A stretch of DNA of 64,000 nucleotides, from contig RDEW01000007.1 in the NCBI GenBank assembly GCA_011109175.1, forward strand, positions 1,675,842 to 1,739,841. Direction: 5' to 3'. Both the position numbers and the translations under genes were made by a program. The notes under the pieces are model-generated. The model was given only the letters and a program-made list of their open reading frames with translations. It made no database searches and had not been told where the DNA came from. This stretch comes from Dicyema japonicum. Lineage: Eukaryota; Dicyemida; Rhombozoa; Dicyemidae. Shown here piece by piece: positions 12,305-23,384 of the stretch; the first letter of the stretch is position 1, and every line of letters starts with the position of its first letter.

Positions 12305-13364
12305 ATGTTTTGTGGTGCGATAATACAGGAGGCTCAGAACAGTTTGAATTCTGGCAAATTTACGAAGCACATCAACTATACAAGACTTTATACCTTCGGC
12401 ATAAAGCAAAGGGTCTCTACACGCAAATTGAGCCTCTTCTATACCAAGCATCTAACTCCCTACTATCAGAGGGTCAACAAATGCTGGGAATTGACCTGTC
12501 TTTTTACTATGTGGAAAATCTTTACAAAACAGTCTCCAAAACACAGGAAATGGAAGAAAAATGCAATGGTTTGGTCATCTAGTTAATCTTAGAGATCAGG
12601 GAATTGCTGAGTCTTATGAAGGACAAGAAACGACAGGAATTCGTAAGTAGGCTGGTGAAGTGGAGTTCCACCTATGAAGGTCAGCCTTCCTACGGGGCCC
12701 ATTTCGTCCACGAGATGATAGGTGACTTTTATTCACGTGGTGTTCATTTATTGGCTGAATTATAGAGAGTGACTTCAACAAGGCTAGATTTCACCTCATC
12801 CGTTCCTCAAACGGGGAGAAGCTGGCCAAACTTCTGGTTGGTCTCCACTATTATTCGTCCTCTTCGAAAGAAGTTGATTTGTTCGTGGCCCAGGCAGTCT
12901 TCCAGTATGTCGGGCTTGTAATCCAAGGCAACTCTGCATGGTGGCCAAGTCGGCCGCAGGGTCCACCTTCAACTCCTTTTTGGAGTTCCACCCACAACTG
13001 AAAACCACTTTCCCACATGAACTTCCTCTGTTGAATTTCCTCCACATCCTTTTGAAGACAGTGGACCTGTACAAATGATGTGACATTTTTTAGACAAGAT
13101 GAGAGGATTTTCAAGGTGATCTGCGACAAATACAAGTCGGAAATAAAGAGGGACCCCGACTATGGGCAGGTTGGGAATGTTGGTTGTATTCCAGTACTTG
13201 GAGAGGATAGGGCAGATTTATTTTGGACAGAATCCGCCTGGGAGGCGAAGCAACATGTTAGGTTGTCCCCTTGTGTTATTCGGTAGAAATGTTATTTGAT
13301 AGTTTTATGACGGGGGATGAGGAGGAAACTCAAAGGGTACACCATATGGATGATGTAGACTAAG
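12305..13364 (+). CDS. GET4: GET4 / TRC35-like tail-anchored protein delivery factor
   Basis: Get4 is the alpha-solenoid scaffold of the BAG6/TRC40 pathway, which hands tail-anchored proteins to the Get3/TRC40 ATPase in the cytosol. The spliced frame shows YEAHQLYKTLYLRH, LLYQASNSLLSEGQQ, RQEFVSRLVKWSS, VDLFVAQAVFQQL, LPLLNFLHILLKTVD, DKYKSEIKRDPDYGQ and YLERIGQIYFG in the order of human GET4. Introns: 12574-12594 (21 nt), 12740-12765 (26), 12905-12927 (23), 13069-13093 (25), 13170-13194 (25). A further junction after 13250 before the acidic C-terminus is uncertain. The frame must shift by one base at the TTT of 12359-12361, between NSLNSGKF and YEAHQ, to match; this looks like a lost T. Confidence 0.88.
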
Positions 13365-14285
13365 TTTAATTTTTAATAAATTTTGTTGCTCTGTGATTGT
13401 AATGATTGTGCAAATTTATTGCCTAAGAAAATCGTAAATAATTGTTTTGCTTGCGCAACGCAAAAATGTCATTTTACCAAAACCTCACAAAACGCTGTTA
13501 AATAAGATCGATGTTTTATGTACTCCTTTGTAGACCCTACTCCTCTCACTAGTGAGGAGAACGGATGCGTGGTTCCTTTCATGTGAAAGTCAATTAGTAA
13601 CGCGACCCTACAGGAAGTGCGTGGGATTCAGTAAGGAACATTGAGGGATCACCTAATGGCCGCGTTTCATTTCTCTTAATTTAATGACGATTGCAAAGAA
13701 CGCAGAGAAAAAAAGTTATACGTATTTTTATAAAACAGTAAACTTTCAGCGTCTTCATCGCCGACCGATGACTACGTTGTTCCCCTTTCAAGAGAGTTTG
13801 TAAAGGTGTGGAACGTGTGGGATTTCGCAGCTTCCACTGCTGATCAATAAAATTGGTTTGAGTAGTCAGAGAAAACGGTCTTCTCTCTTCTCAATGACTA
13901 ATGAACAAAGCGAAAGAATAAAAAGATGGCCAGGGTGACCGGTTTCACGGGTTATTACCGATTTGAAGGAGTTGAGTTTTTTTTTTGTTAGAAAGTGAAA
14001 AGCTGAAAGCCTAGGTCCCACGTGAGTACTCGACCGTCGGCTTGACAAGCAGGTTGTATCGGACAAGCGAGCATCCTAATAAGACAGGAAATTTGTAATG
14101 AAATGAAAAATTATAGACCACGATAACACAAAACTAACTTCTCACGTGACCTCCAGCAGAGACCTCAAATTGGCCCTTGCTCCTCTCTTGAGCGAGCCCA
14201 CACAGCACATATTGTCCGTATAACTGGATGTTTGTAGTCACACGGGCACGTTCTCAGTTCTTATAAGGAATCCAAAGGATTGTTG
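13365..14285. other. Unannotated intergenic stretch
   Basis: No gene found. Around 14100-14130 a tail-like GACCACGATAACACAAAAC suggests an APE-LINE 3' remnant in plus orientation. Confidence 0.35.
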
Positions 14286-14289
14286 CTAC

Positions 14290-14345
14290 ATTCCCATAAT
14301 AATAATAACAGCCTTTTCACGAGAGCCATAATATTGATAGCTCCA
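14290..14345 (-). mobile_element. RTE-like LINE 3' tail
   Basis: Minus strand reads TATGGCTCTCGTGAAAAGG followed by a TTATTATTATTA tail, the same end as the RTE-like copy at 58.04 kb. A short tandem trinucleotide tail instead of poly(A) is typical of RTE-like elements. Confidence 0.5.
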
Positions 14346-14423
14346 TAGGCAGGACACACACTTTATTTAAGTAAAGAACAGTTAATTTTAACTAATCATA
14401 GAACCAAGTAATGATCTTCACTT

Positions 14424-14630
14424 CTTTTTTTCTTTTTCTTGTGTGTGGGTCCTTTCTAGACAATCCAGTTCTGCAGTGAGTATCCACTGATGACGGCGTC
14501 ACTCATCAAACCCTCTCTGCATCGTAGATGCGTGGAACCTTCCACCAGGTGAACAGCGGTGAGAATCGAACCCGTAACCTAAACCACTTTAGCACGACAC
14601 CTAACCATTATGCCACCCGGCTGATAATAC
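14424..14630 (-). repeat. tRNA-derived SINE, most complete copy
   Basis: Minus strand has a tRNA-like head: A-box-like GTGGCATAATGGTTAG, then B box GGGTTCGATTCTC about 40 nt later. After it come the family body (GTGGAAGGTTCCACGCATC, GAGTGACGCCGTCATCAGTG, CTCACTGCAG) and an end CCCACACACAAGAAAAAG rich in A. This copy shows that the family is tRNA-derived and would be transcribed by Pol III. Confidence 0.8.
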
Positions 14631-14799
14631 AAAAATGTTATAAAACATTCTTATCTCCAAGACCATTTAAGAAATTGTGAACATTAGATTGAACCAAGCT
14701 TTTTTACCCGTATGATTTGGGGACATCGGCCAAACTTCTGTTGTGGACGTATCCTTACCATCCTTCATGTCCTCTTTATCGTGAAACGAGTTTCTCATC

Positions 14800-15465
14800 C
14801 GGACCATTCTGTCAGATTTCTACAAATCGACTCTGGACGACAAAATTGCTGATGGGTTGAAGAGCTGGTCGATGGCTTCCGGAGAAACCCCTCCTAGAAA
14901 CTGGACCACCATTCTGTACAAAAATATTCATTCGACCCTTATGGAAACGGAAGACTTGCACTGCAGGGATTGCATTCTGACGGACTCTTCCTCTCACAGC
15001 GGTGCTTGGCTGAACGCGTTCCCATCATCGTCAATTGGTTCCCTTCTGGAACAGGAAGCCTTCAGGAATGGGATATCTATTCGTTTCGGGATCGACCTGT
15101 GCCAGCCTCATTCATGTCGTTGTGGAGCTGTTGTGGACTGCAAAGGACTTCACCCGCTCTTTTACCGTCTCAGCAGAGGCCGGTTCCCGAGGCATGCCGC
15201 CATCAACGGGGTTGTAAAGAGCTCTCTAGAGGAGACTGGATTTCCGTCATCTCTGGAACCGATGGGCCTGGATCGTGGAGATGGAAAGCGCCCAGACGGG
15301 GCAACTTTCTTCCCCTTCTCTCGGGGAAATGCTTGATCTGAGATGGGGCCTGTACCGACACCTTTCCCACTCGAGACTTGCTGGTTCCGCGTTGAAAGCT
15401 GGGGAGGCTGTTCGGACTTTCAAAAAGCAGATTCCACGACATCAAATTTGGAAAAAGAATCTATC
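14800..15465 (+). mobile_element. REL-endonuclease LINE, C-terminal fragment
   Basis: Plus-strand coding for the C-terminal half of the REL-LINE. It has a NAFPSSSIGSLLEQEAF block, the Cys-x-Cys...His-Pro-Leu zinc box (the last Cys is Tyr here), RFPRHAAINGV, GLDRGDGKRPDGATFF with the PD of the PD-(D/E)XK nuclease, and, after a one-base shift, CLIWDGACTDTF. The 3' end is lost at about 15465. Confidence 0.8.
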
Positions 15466-15689
15466 AGGACAAGAATCTATAATTAGACCCAAGATTAATC
15501 TTCGCTAAGTTCAGAATATCTACTTAAGTCAACAAGGTATCTGTCACGTGGAGCATATGCTATTATTGGTGTAATTGTTGTTTTAGTGGCCATCAAACGC
15601 AAAGATACAACACTAAATACTTCATTTTTCATGATAGCGTAAATTTTGTTTTTAGTAAACTATAGAGCCTGTCACTAACTAAAAACTAA

Positions 15690-18345
15690 GTAGGTGGTCT
15701 TGGGTGTTAAATAAGTAGTTTGGTTTTAGTTAGTTTTGGTTTTACCGTGGTCTTGGGTGTTATTTATTTTATTTAATAACCTTGGGAACACCAGAAAGAA
15801 AGACAAAAGAGTCAGACAGTTAGGTGATCCCAGTCCTCGCAATCACTTGTGCCATTCGACGTCTGTGATCCTCCATCGTCCCCACTACTTTCCGGAAGAG
15901 CCTTCTCTCGGTCTTGCAGAGGAATCCGATCGGGGAGGGGAATTTCTTATCCAATCGGTTTTCTCTTGCCATGGGAAGGATCAGGCGAAGCGGATTTCCA
16001 TCTTCCTCACAGAGGCGAAGAAATCCGGAGCCACGACTACGGATCTTAGCTTCCATGAGTAGTGGGTCGACTGTTGATCCATTACGTGGGCAAAGCATAC
16101 TGATTGTTTTCCGGTATATCGAGTTGATTCTTTGGACCATAGACTCCGATAGCCCGAATCTCCATGCAACGGAGGCATACTCAATGGCAGGCGCGATTGT
16201 TTGTTGGTAGAGGGTAGAAACGGAAAAGTCCATGTTCCTCGTGGTCCTCCGAACAAGGGCGCGTATAACGTTAACTTTCTGGAGGCCCCTGGTGATCATG
16301 TCTGTTGCGTGGGAGTTGAATTTGAGAAGGCTGTCGTACTTGACTCCAAGGACAGTGGGGGACTTGTCACTGGAATCCTAGTGGGACCAATGAAAAGACT
16401 CGGTTCATCCTTGGAACGACGGTCCGACGTGAATGTGGAACAGATAGACTTGGTTGCAGAAATCGTTAGTCGATTGCCAACAATCCAATCGTGGAGAATG
16501 TTCAATTTTGTCTGAGTTTTAAGGGATGCGACTTGCGTCGAGCGGTTCCGTATTGCAATGACTACGTCGTCTGCGTAGGATAATAACAGGGAATCTTCGT
16601 CTCCATCATTAGGTAGGTCGTGTAGGAAGGTTGAATAGAATTGGTGAAAGTGGAGACCCCTGGGGTACCCCGTTCGGTAGTAATCGTGATCTAGATCTGA
16701 GATCACCACTGACTACTCTTCCACGTCTTCCAGACAAAAAGTTGGCCAGCCATAATTTCACATTCGGACGAATATTAGTAGAAAATATTTTTCCAACCAG
16801 GATTTTCCTCGAAACAGTGTCAAAGGCTTTGTTGATGTCAATAGAAACCAAGATTGTGCGTTTGTGAGGCGGAGGATGGGTGTTAAAACCGTCGGCAATG
16901 AACTGCGATAAAGTTGCCAAGTATGTAGCGGTGGACCTACCGCGGAGGAAACCATGTTGAAATATAGGACGCGTGGAAGATACGGAATAATGACTGATAA
17001 TACAAGTTTCTCCATAATTTTTGACAGTGTGCTGGTAACGGAAATAGGCCTGTAGGATGCAGGTTCTGTCTCTGGTTTCCCAGCCTTCAATATCGGTCTG
17101 ATGATAGAATTCTTCCAAATCTTGGGAATAATATTATAGTTAATGGACAGGTTGTATATATGCGTGAGGTAGCCAATTGCGTAGTGGCTTAGGTGTTTTA
17201 GGTGAATAGAAGATACTTTGTCAGGCCCGCACGCCCGTGAGCTCTTTAATCTGATGATCACATCCAAGACTTGGTCATCTGTGAATAGTTCGTGGTAAGG
17301 TTCCTTCTTCGGTTTATGGGCACGCACCTTAATGTCCAGGTGTTTCGAGAATGGTTTGAAGCTAATTCCAGCGTAATGTTTCATAAGGTGTTAGGATGTA
17401 GGTGGCATAAGTGTTCAGGAGAAGACTTTCCGGTTCCGTCTGCATCATCCAGCTCCGACTTGACTTGTTTAAGAGTTTTCCAGAAATGTCGGGATGAACT
17501 TTTCCTGTCGAGGTGGTTAACTAGATGCTGCCATCTCTTGTCCTTGTGTTCTTTTATGCTCTGACAGATCCTTTTATTCAGTTGTCTGAGGGCTGTCAAA
17601 GACTTCATGTCCAACAGATGGCATCTCTTCAGCCGGTCTCTTTGTTTTATAAGACTTATTGTATAAGAGCTGAGGGTAGGAATAAACTTCTTGTATGACG
17701 ATATAGGAATAAAAATATGGTCAGCTTTCTGAATGGCAGCGCTGATAATTTCTGCGGCCTCGTCAATAGAGCGTATTGGGAGGATAATCTCCGGCCAAGA
17801 ATTTATCCACAAGGTTACTGAAACCAGACCAGTCAACCTTCGTATAATCCTTGAATCTTTTTGATTCCGCCGGCCGTCTCCTGTATCGTCGAAGACCACT
17901 CAGTTTTAGAAGGATTGGATTATGGTCACTGGAGAAGCCGTAAAAGACGTTCCAGGAAATGAGTCCAGCCAGAGAAGGTGAGCATACGTGTTAAGTCGGG
18001 GGATGTGCAGCTATCAGTCATCCTTAATGGGGTCCTCGTATGTGAGTTAGGGTTGTTCAGTATAATCAGGTCAGGAAGATAATTTGCAATGAGTTCTCCT
18101 CGGTTATCAGAGGATTGGGAAGTGAGCCAAACTGGATGTCGTGCATTAAGATCCCCACATAACAGTAGATTTTTCAATGTTGAAATGCGTGATAAATCAG
18201 GGGTGTAAGATGACGGACATGATCCTTGTGGAGGAATATATAAATTAGCCAAATGGATCCAAAAGGACGGGAATAACTCGATTTTGACAGTAATCTGCTC
18301 CAAAGTCTTGTCGGAGCCAAGAAGCTCTGAGGTCTTGGGTGTTAA
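15690..18345 (-). mobile_element. APE-type LINE with endonuclease and reverse transcriptase
   Basis: The most complete copy of the family with an APE-like endonuclease. On the minus strand in order: endonuclease C-terminal half (18303-17926, GDLNARHPVW), linker with SIDEAAEIISAAIQKAD (17899-17381), RT fingers and palm (17384-16609, with the NGVPQGSPLSPILFNL block), the YADDVV catalytic box (about 16570), and the thumb and C-terminus (to 15820, ending ARTGIT before the stop). At least four frame changes occur. The 3' UTR (CTTTCTTTCTGGTGTTCCC) and TTAAATAA/ACACCCAAGACC tail follow down to 15690. At 18334-18350 the truncated 5' end abuts another copy's tail. The RT box points to the Jockey/CR1-like group; clade not resolved by eye. 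Confidence 0.88.
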
Positions 18346-18470
18346 ATAAATAGAGCCTGTGTATAATTATTTAAAGATAATATAGATAGTTTTATTATTT
18401 TTTAATACATATTAATTTCAGTAATTAGTTTGGTTTTACCGTGGTCTTGGTTTGTTAAATAAATAAATTT
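18346..18470 (-). mobile_element. APE-LINE 3' tail fragment
   Basis: Contains a second copy of the tail (minus: AACCAAGACCACGGTAAAAC near 18424-18460) immediately upstream, in element sense, of the 15.7-18.3 kb copy. It gives a tail-to-head tandem. Confidence 0.55.
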
Positions 18471-18970
18471 CAGTAATGAAGTTTTATTGGAAAAATAAGG
18501 GTACAGTCAACGCCGTGTCCAGGCTATGGACGGTGACATTAACTTATCACTATTTTTGATAAGAAAATAGCTGAGACACTTAAATTAGATATTATAAAGC
18601 AGTATTGATATTTGTTGATCACTCAGAAGAAAATAATGTGATCCCATTTCCCACAATCGTTTGAACTTTCGAGTGACTTTATCTTATGAAACGGAAGTCT
18701 GTAATGGACTATTTGAGGATGGATTTGGGCGTCACAAGCAGACTTTCTCCCTCGGGTTACTTCCTTGGATTAATTAGTAGTGACCGTTTGTGCTGGTTTT
18801 ACCTAAGATTGTAATGAATAAAACAAGTCCGTCAATTAATTAACATAACATTAAGCATCTGCGTCATTTGGTTTAAGCATCAAATCAATTTAATAACTCT
18901 GGATATACCGGGAAAAGGCCGAGTGCTAATTAATGTCCATTTAAGGTACATCCAGTTCCCAAAGTTGAAG
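18471..18970. other. Unannotated intergenic stretch
   Basis: No coding frame or repeat recognised. Confidence 0.45.
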
Positions 18971-18974
18971 ATAG

Positions 18975-19066
18975 ATGTAGTGGCGTGAGAATCGAACCAC
19001 AGCTGATCACGACTCGAGCTACAGTAGTGACCACTATGCAGTCTCCCTCGAGCATCGGATCAACCT
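18975..19066 (-). repeat. tRNA-like SINE head
   Basis: Minus strand has CTGCATAGTGGTCACTAC (A-box-like) and TGTGGTTCGATTCTCACG (B box) at tRNA spacing. The acceptor ends do not pair, so this is a SINE head or decayed tRNA rather than a functional tRNA gene. No SINE body follows. Confidence 0.5.
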
Positions 19067-19399
19067 AAAAAGAAGTTAACAACCAATCAAGTTTATTTAG
19101 TACCAATTGTCACATGAACAGAGTCCTTCCAATGCCACACAAGTTTATCCAAAACCAGCATAAAGGGTGGATGAAGGAATTTCCTTGCTGTTGTGAAAAC
19201 CCCTCCAGTAGAGTGTAAAAGAGTGAATACTTTTTTTACATGCCACCCTAGCATTGGACGACGGATCATATGACGCCTCTCCTATAAAAGAGAAGAAGAA
19301 GGACACAAGAGACAGAAAATCTTCAATCAAGTAGACACATAGTACCACATTAATGTTGTCGTCATGCGGCCCAAGATGGTGTCGAACATCAGATCAATC

Positions 19400-20569
19400 A
19401 ATAAGGTATCTCCTAATAAATGCAATTATTATAAGCACTTATCGTTATGTCATAGGAATTGACAAAGCATGTGCAACACGAGTTAGCAAATCACTGGTTA
19501 GTTTCATCCACTTCCTCCTATTCAAAGCCGCAGCGCGCAACCAGTCCAGATCCTCTCCACTTGCAAGATGCCGTCCCATTTCTTTGAGGTCCTCGTCGAG
19601 AACGACTGCCAGTGTCGTCCTTGGGCGACCACGGAAACGGGGGGCCTCCAACATGAAGTAATCCTCCATGGCTACGTTCGCGGGGGCATCTAGGTCCAGT
19701 CGCAGAATATGGCCGAAAAGCCTCCATCGTGTATCCAGAATCTCATTAGAAATTTCTGAGGTCTTCGTCCTCTTATAAAGAAGATTAGATGACATCCTCG
19801 TATCACTTCTTTCGAACATCATATGCCGTAGTTGGTCTCTATGAAACGCATTAAGCCTCTTCAGTTCATTTCTTGAGCAGGCCCAGGTACCAGCGTTATA
19901 CAGTAGTATGGGTTTCACTAGCGAGTTGTATAATCGAGTTTTTGTTATAATGTCAAGGCCCTTTTTGTGGAGCCAGGTGTTCTTTAATCTGGAGAGGGCA
20001 GTTTGTGCTAGGGTTTTCCTTCTCGTAATTTCTTCATGGTCTCCTAGGAGGGAGCCAAGCTTTTTGCACTTGCGCCAGTACTCCTCCGTCCTTGTTTCTT
20101 CCCTCTTGAGTTCAGTTACCTCAGTCTTGTCCGGATTTACTGTTAGGAACCATTCGGCTAGTCTTCCAGGCACTTCTTCCATCAAGCGGGTGAGCGGTAT
20201 TTTGTCATTTGAAGTAAAGTCTACGTCGTCAGCATACGCAATAATGTTTGTCTTTTCACCCATTATCGGTTTTGACTCCCATAAAGCAGCTTCAAGGTAT
20301 ATGACAAAAAGTATAGGTGATAATGGGTCTCCCTGTGGAGTGCCAACAGTCGTCTCAAATCGGCGAGACAAGGCTCCCCCGACTCTTACAGTGAGCCAAG
20401 TATCAGCTAGGAGGGTGGTAGCCATTCTGACAGTAGAAGCGTCTAGGAAACTTTCCAAAACCAGTATTAGCCTCCGTCTGTCGACAGAGTCGAAGGCCCT
20501 CGAAATGTCGATTCCGAGGATGGTTGTAGACATTTTGAACTTTTGAAACGGCCTCAGATCTCCAATCAA
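19400..20569 (-). mobile_element. RTE-like LINE with a 374-codon open RT frame
   Basis: A single uninterrupted minus-strand frame (20569-19445) encodes the RT palm onward. It contains ILGIDISRAFDSVDRR with the first catalytic Asp, GTPQGDPLSPILF, the IAYADDVDFTS active site, an LLYNAGTW block, a WRLFGHILRLDL block and GRPRTTLAVVLDEDL near the C-terminus. The N-terminal endonuclease and fingers are missing. The product is intact where it exists, unlike most LINE copies here. It ends near a TTATAATAA-type tail. Related copies: 24.0-24.3, 33.9-34.1 and 58.0-58.9 kb. The clade is uncertain; RTE-like is inferred from the tail and C-terminal motifs. Confidence 0.85.
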
Positions 20570-20693
20570 TGCAATTTAAATAAATTTTTTAAGTTTTAAA
20601 AAGTTTACTGAATTTATTAATAATAATAAAATTTAAAATGTTTAATAAAAGTGATTATTAAGTATAATAATTTCAATTGACCTTGTTTTGAAT

Positions 20694-22186
20694 ATGCAAG
20701 CTATCAACAGTGATGAACTCGTATTCCTTTTAATATTTGTTTCCTCAATATTTATTGGATATTTTGGGAGGTTCGTTCACTGTGGGAGACAGAGATACGC
20801 CTTCTACGGCTTCATGGGATTATTTTTATCCTTAATTTCGTCAGTTCATTACTTCTTGACCGTATTTGCCATGTTTTTGGGCAATTATTTTATTCTAAAG
20901 TTTCTAAATCCAAAGTATTTATTTATTTTATCAGATTTATTCAAATTTCGAGCTTTGGGTGGTCTATCTCCATCCTCGGATTAATCAGAGTCGCCATTTT
21001 TTATGATCTTTGCAAATTCAACGAGTTTGGAAATGTCATATTACTTATAATCACCTTGCGCGTAATCTATTGGGGTCACTTTTAGGTGGTTTGCTCGTCC
21101 TTTGAGATTTATGATCTCTCCGTATTTCACGACGATTACTGGGCCATTCAGAGAAGTGGGCGCGAATTTAACACAAATTCAATGGAATCTCCAGAAAAGT
21201 TTAGGGATCACTTTGTTCCGTTGAGATTCTTTGAACTTTTCTGTTATACCTTTTCACTGATCGGCATCTGCAGTGGTAAACACACGTGTTATTTAAACTT
21301 AGGGCCTTTTTACACGTTCAGGTGCTTTCGACACATGATTGAGAGGCGGAGTTTTAATAATGTTGCGATAAGAAGACATTTCATGGAAAAAATGAAGCTC
21401 ATGATCTTTTGTGTCCGTCTTATTTGGTCTTAAACTCAATTTTTGTCCCAAGGTTAGTTTTTGCGGCAATTTCAGTTCGAGACTACACATGAGTTCTATA
21501 ACTCCGCTTTTCTGTACAAATATTTGTACATTTCCGCGGTTTTTTTGGTTTTCCGTCTCAGGTTTTACAGTGCGTGGACTGCCGCACACTTGTCGTGTAT
21601 CACCAGCGGGTTGGGGGCCTATCCGGTCTCCAGTAAGCCAAAAAATGGGTTTGGACCTACTCAGTTTGAGTACATCGCGGAAGAGGGGGAGGTCGGGTTC
21701 GAGACAGTGAGGAACATGGATATTTACGATTGTGAGTTTTCGACGACCGTGAAGAAAGCGCTGGTCTCTTGGAACTCAACGGTTCACTACTGGCTCATCT
21801 TTGTGGTGTATTCTAGGATTAATTTGTAACAAAGTGGGTTTAGTGAAGATATCGACGGTTCGTGACCACGTTTGTTAGCACTTTTTGGCACGGGATCCAC
21901 CCGGGATATTACCTGGGAATGATGTTCTCGCCGTTCTGCGTGGTCATTGAGATGTTTTTCTCCTCACGTGCTCTTAGGGTGGTCCCAAAGTCGCTGGAGT
22001 GGGTTTTTCACAGGTTTGGTGGATTAATGGGAATTTAGTTTCATGTGGTTTTATCGTACGTCTCAGTTCAGTTTTATGTCAATTCCTTTATTCTGCTCAA
22101 GTTTGATGACATCTTATTTGTTTGGAGCTCTGTTGGCTTTTATGGATTTGTTCTTCTTGGGTTCTTACTCTTTTCTGGGATTTTGA
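20694..22186 (+). CDS. MBOAT7: Lysophosphatidylinositol acyltransferase MBOAT7-like
   Basis: MBOAT7/LPIAT1 is a multi-pass ER-type membrane enzyme that re-acylates lysophosphatidylinositol, mainly with arachidonate. Seven exons: 20694-20914, 20935-21061, 21086-21275, 21303-21452, 21476-21825, 21849-22013, 22039-22186; introns 20, 24, 27, 23, 23 and 25 nt. Diagnostic blocks: LIGICSGPFYTFR, FRLRFYSAWTAAHLSC, TSGLGAYPVSSK, ETVRNMDIYDCEF, WNSTVHYWL, and FWHGIHPGYY with the catalytic MBOAT His. Exon lengths sum to 1351 nt, one base more than 450 codons, and the frame breaks at the TTTT of 21407-21410, so one T is probably extra. The corrected length of about 449 aa is close to human (472). The first ATG is chosen by alignment to the N-terminal hydrophobic helix. 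Confidence 0.92.
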
Positions 22187-22860
22187 TGAGACTGATGCCT
22201 GTTGACTTGAATTAACTGTTTAATTTAAGGTTCTTAATTTAGTGGTGTTTATTGTTGGGTAGGGTTATAGTTAGTCACGTGGGTTCGTTTGTTTTTTATT
22301 TTTAAATTAACTCTGTTATTTGGAATATCGTGTTCGTAACTGAGTATTTTGGGTTGGTTAGTCAAATAACCCCAGCCTCACTAACTTGTAGGAGGCCAAC
22401 AGCTGTTAAATGTACGCAGCAAATGCCGGTCAATCCTATGGATTGGTCAGTCCTGGCATTGCAGACGAAACAAAATTTGGTTTAGTAAGGAGTTTTCATC
22501 CACTTAAAGGTCTTTGTGCGTGTGTGTTATTTCCGTAGAAGAAAACTCGAAGTTGTGACAAATAACTGCGCTAACATTTGTCTTTAACTAGCTCTTAGAG
22601 GGAAGTGTGAGCACAGTCCTTAGCGCAACTCCAATTGACGTTGTGGGTTGTCATACAAAATATACCAAAGGGAAATGATTCTAGTAAATAAGACGTCTAA
22701 AAACGTTGAAGATTTACTGGATTAATAAACTATTAGCTCGGTTCGTCGCTCACATCGGTAACATAACACAACATTTTTTTATTAATGACCAAGACATAGA
22801 GCTACGTTATTAAAAATCCTGCCGTGAGGCCTGAATTCTTTCGCAGTTTTACCCCCTCTA
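22187..22860. other. Intergenic stretch with a strong hairpin
   Basis: No coding frame. At about 22422-22463 an inverted repeat pairs AATGCC with GGCATT and CAATCC with GGATTG around a 3-nt loop region. Its function is unknown. Confidence 0.4.
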
Positions 22861-22863
22861 GCT

Positions 22864-23140
22864 TCACAGTATCTTCTGAATGAACGTGTCATCCACTTTG
22901 GTCCTCAGGAGAAAACCCTCGATCTGTTCCACTACCACGCTCCTTACTGATTTTATCAGAGTTTCCTCTTTCTCATCCAGTGGTTCTTCACCCTTTTTAT
23001 CAAGAACTAGCTTGATTGCCATCCTCCTCGTCTTGTCCAAAAGATTAATTATTTTTCTCTTTCGTACAAATGCATCAGGATATACAAAGGGTTTCCACAA
23101 TGTCACTTTTTTTAAAAAACGTGGTTGCTGTGACGATGGG
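22864..23140 (-). CDS. Unidentified charged protein, possible terminal exon
   Basis: An open minus-strand frame of about 90 codons reads like real coding sequence: DAFVRKRKIINLLDKTRRMA, then KLVLDKKGEEPLDEKEETL and VRSVVVEQIEGFLLR before the stop at 22864. I recognise no family. No clear start ATG exists, so it would be an internal or terminal exon. It could also be a remnant of a mobile element, since an integrase element lies just upstream. Confidence 0.3.
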
Positions 23141-23384
23141 TGAAAAATGGTTTAAAAAGTTAGTGCAAAAGGATCGAAAAGTGCGACAGTAAAAGTTAGC
23201 AGTTCTCCACTGACTACAGAAGCTGCTACTGTGAACAAGTTTGAAGAGGAGATCAAGACAGTTTGAATATCTACAGAAACTGAAAAGAAGTCTATTCCTC
23301 GTGATCCTCCAGCTTTTGAATACTCCTGCAAACCTTGTGTCGATCTCAATAGACCCACTATTTTCGACTTGAAAAAATTGTTAG

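Noticed and set aside
14857-15336. Host gene on the plus strand
   Set aside because: The frame is the C-terminal part of a REL-LINE (RPDG nuclease motif), not a host protein.
19908-20546. Open plus-strand frame of 212 codons
   Set aside because: Antisense of the intact RTE-like RT frame.
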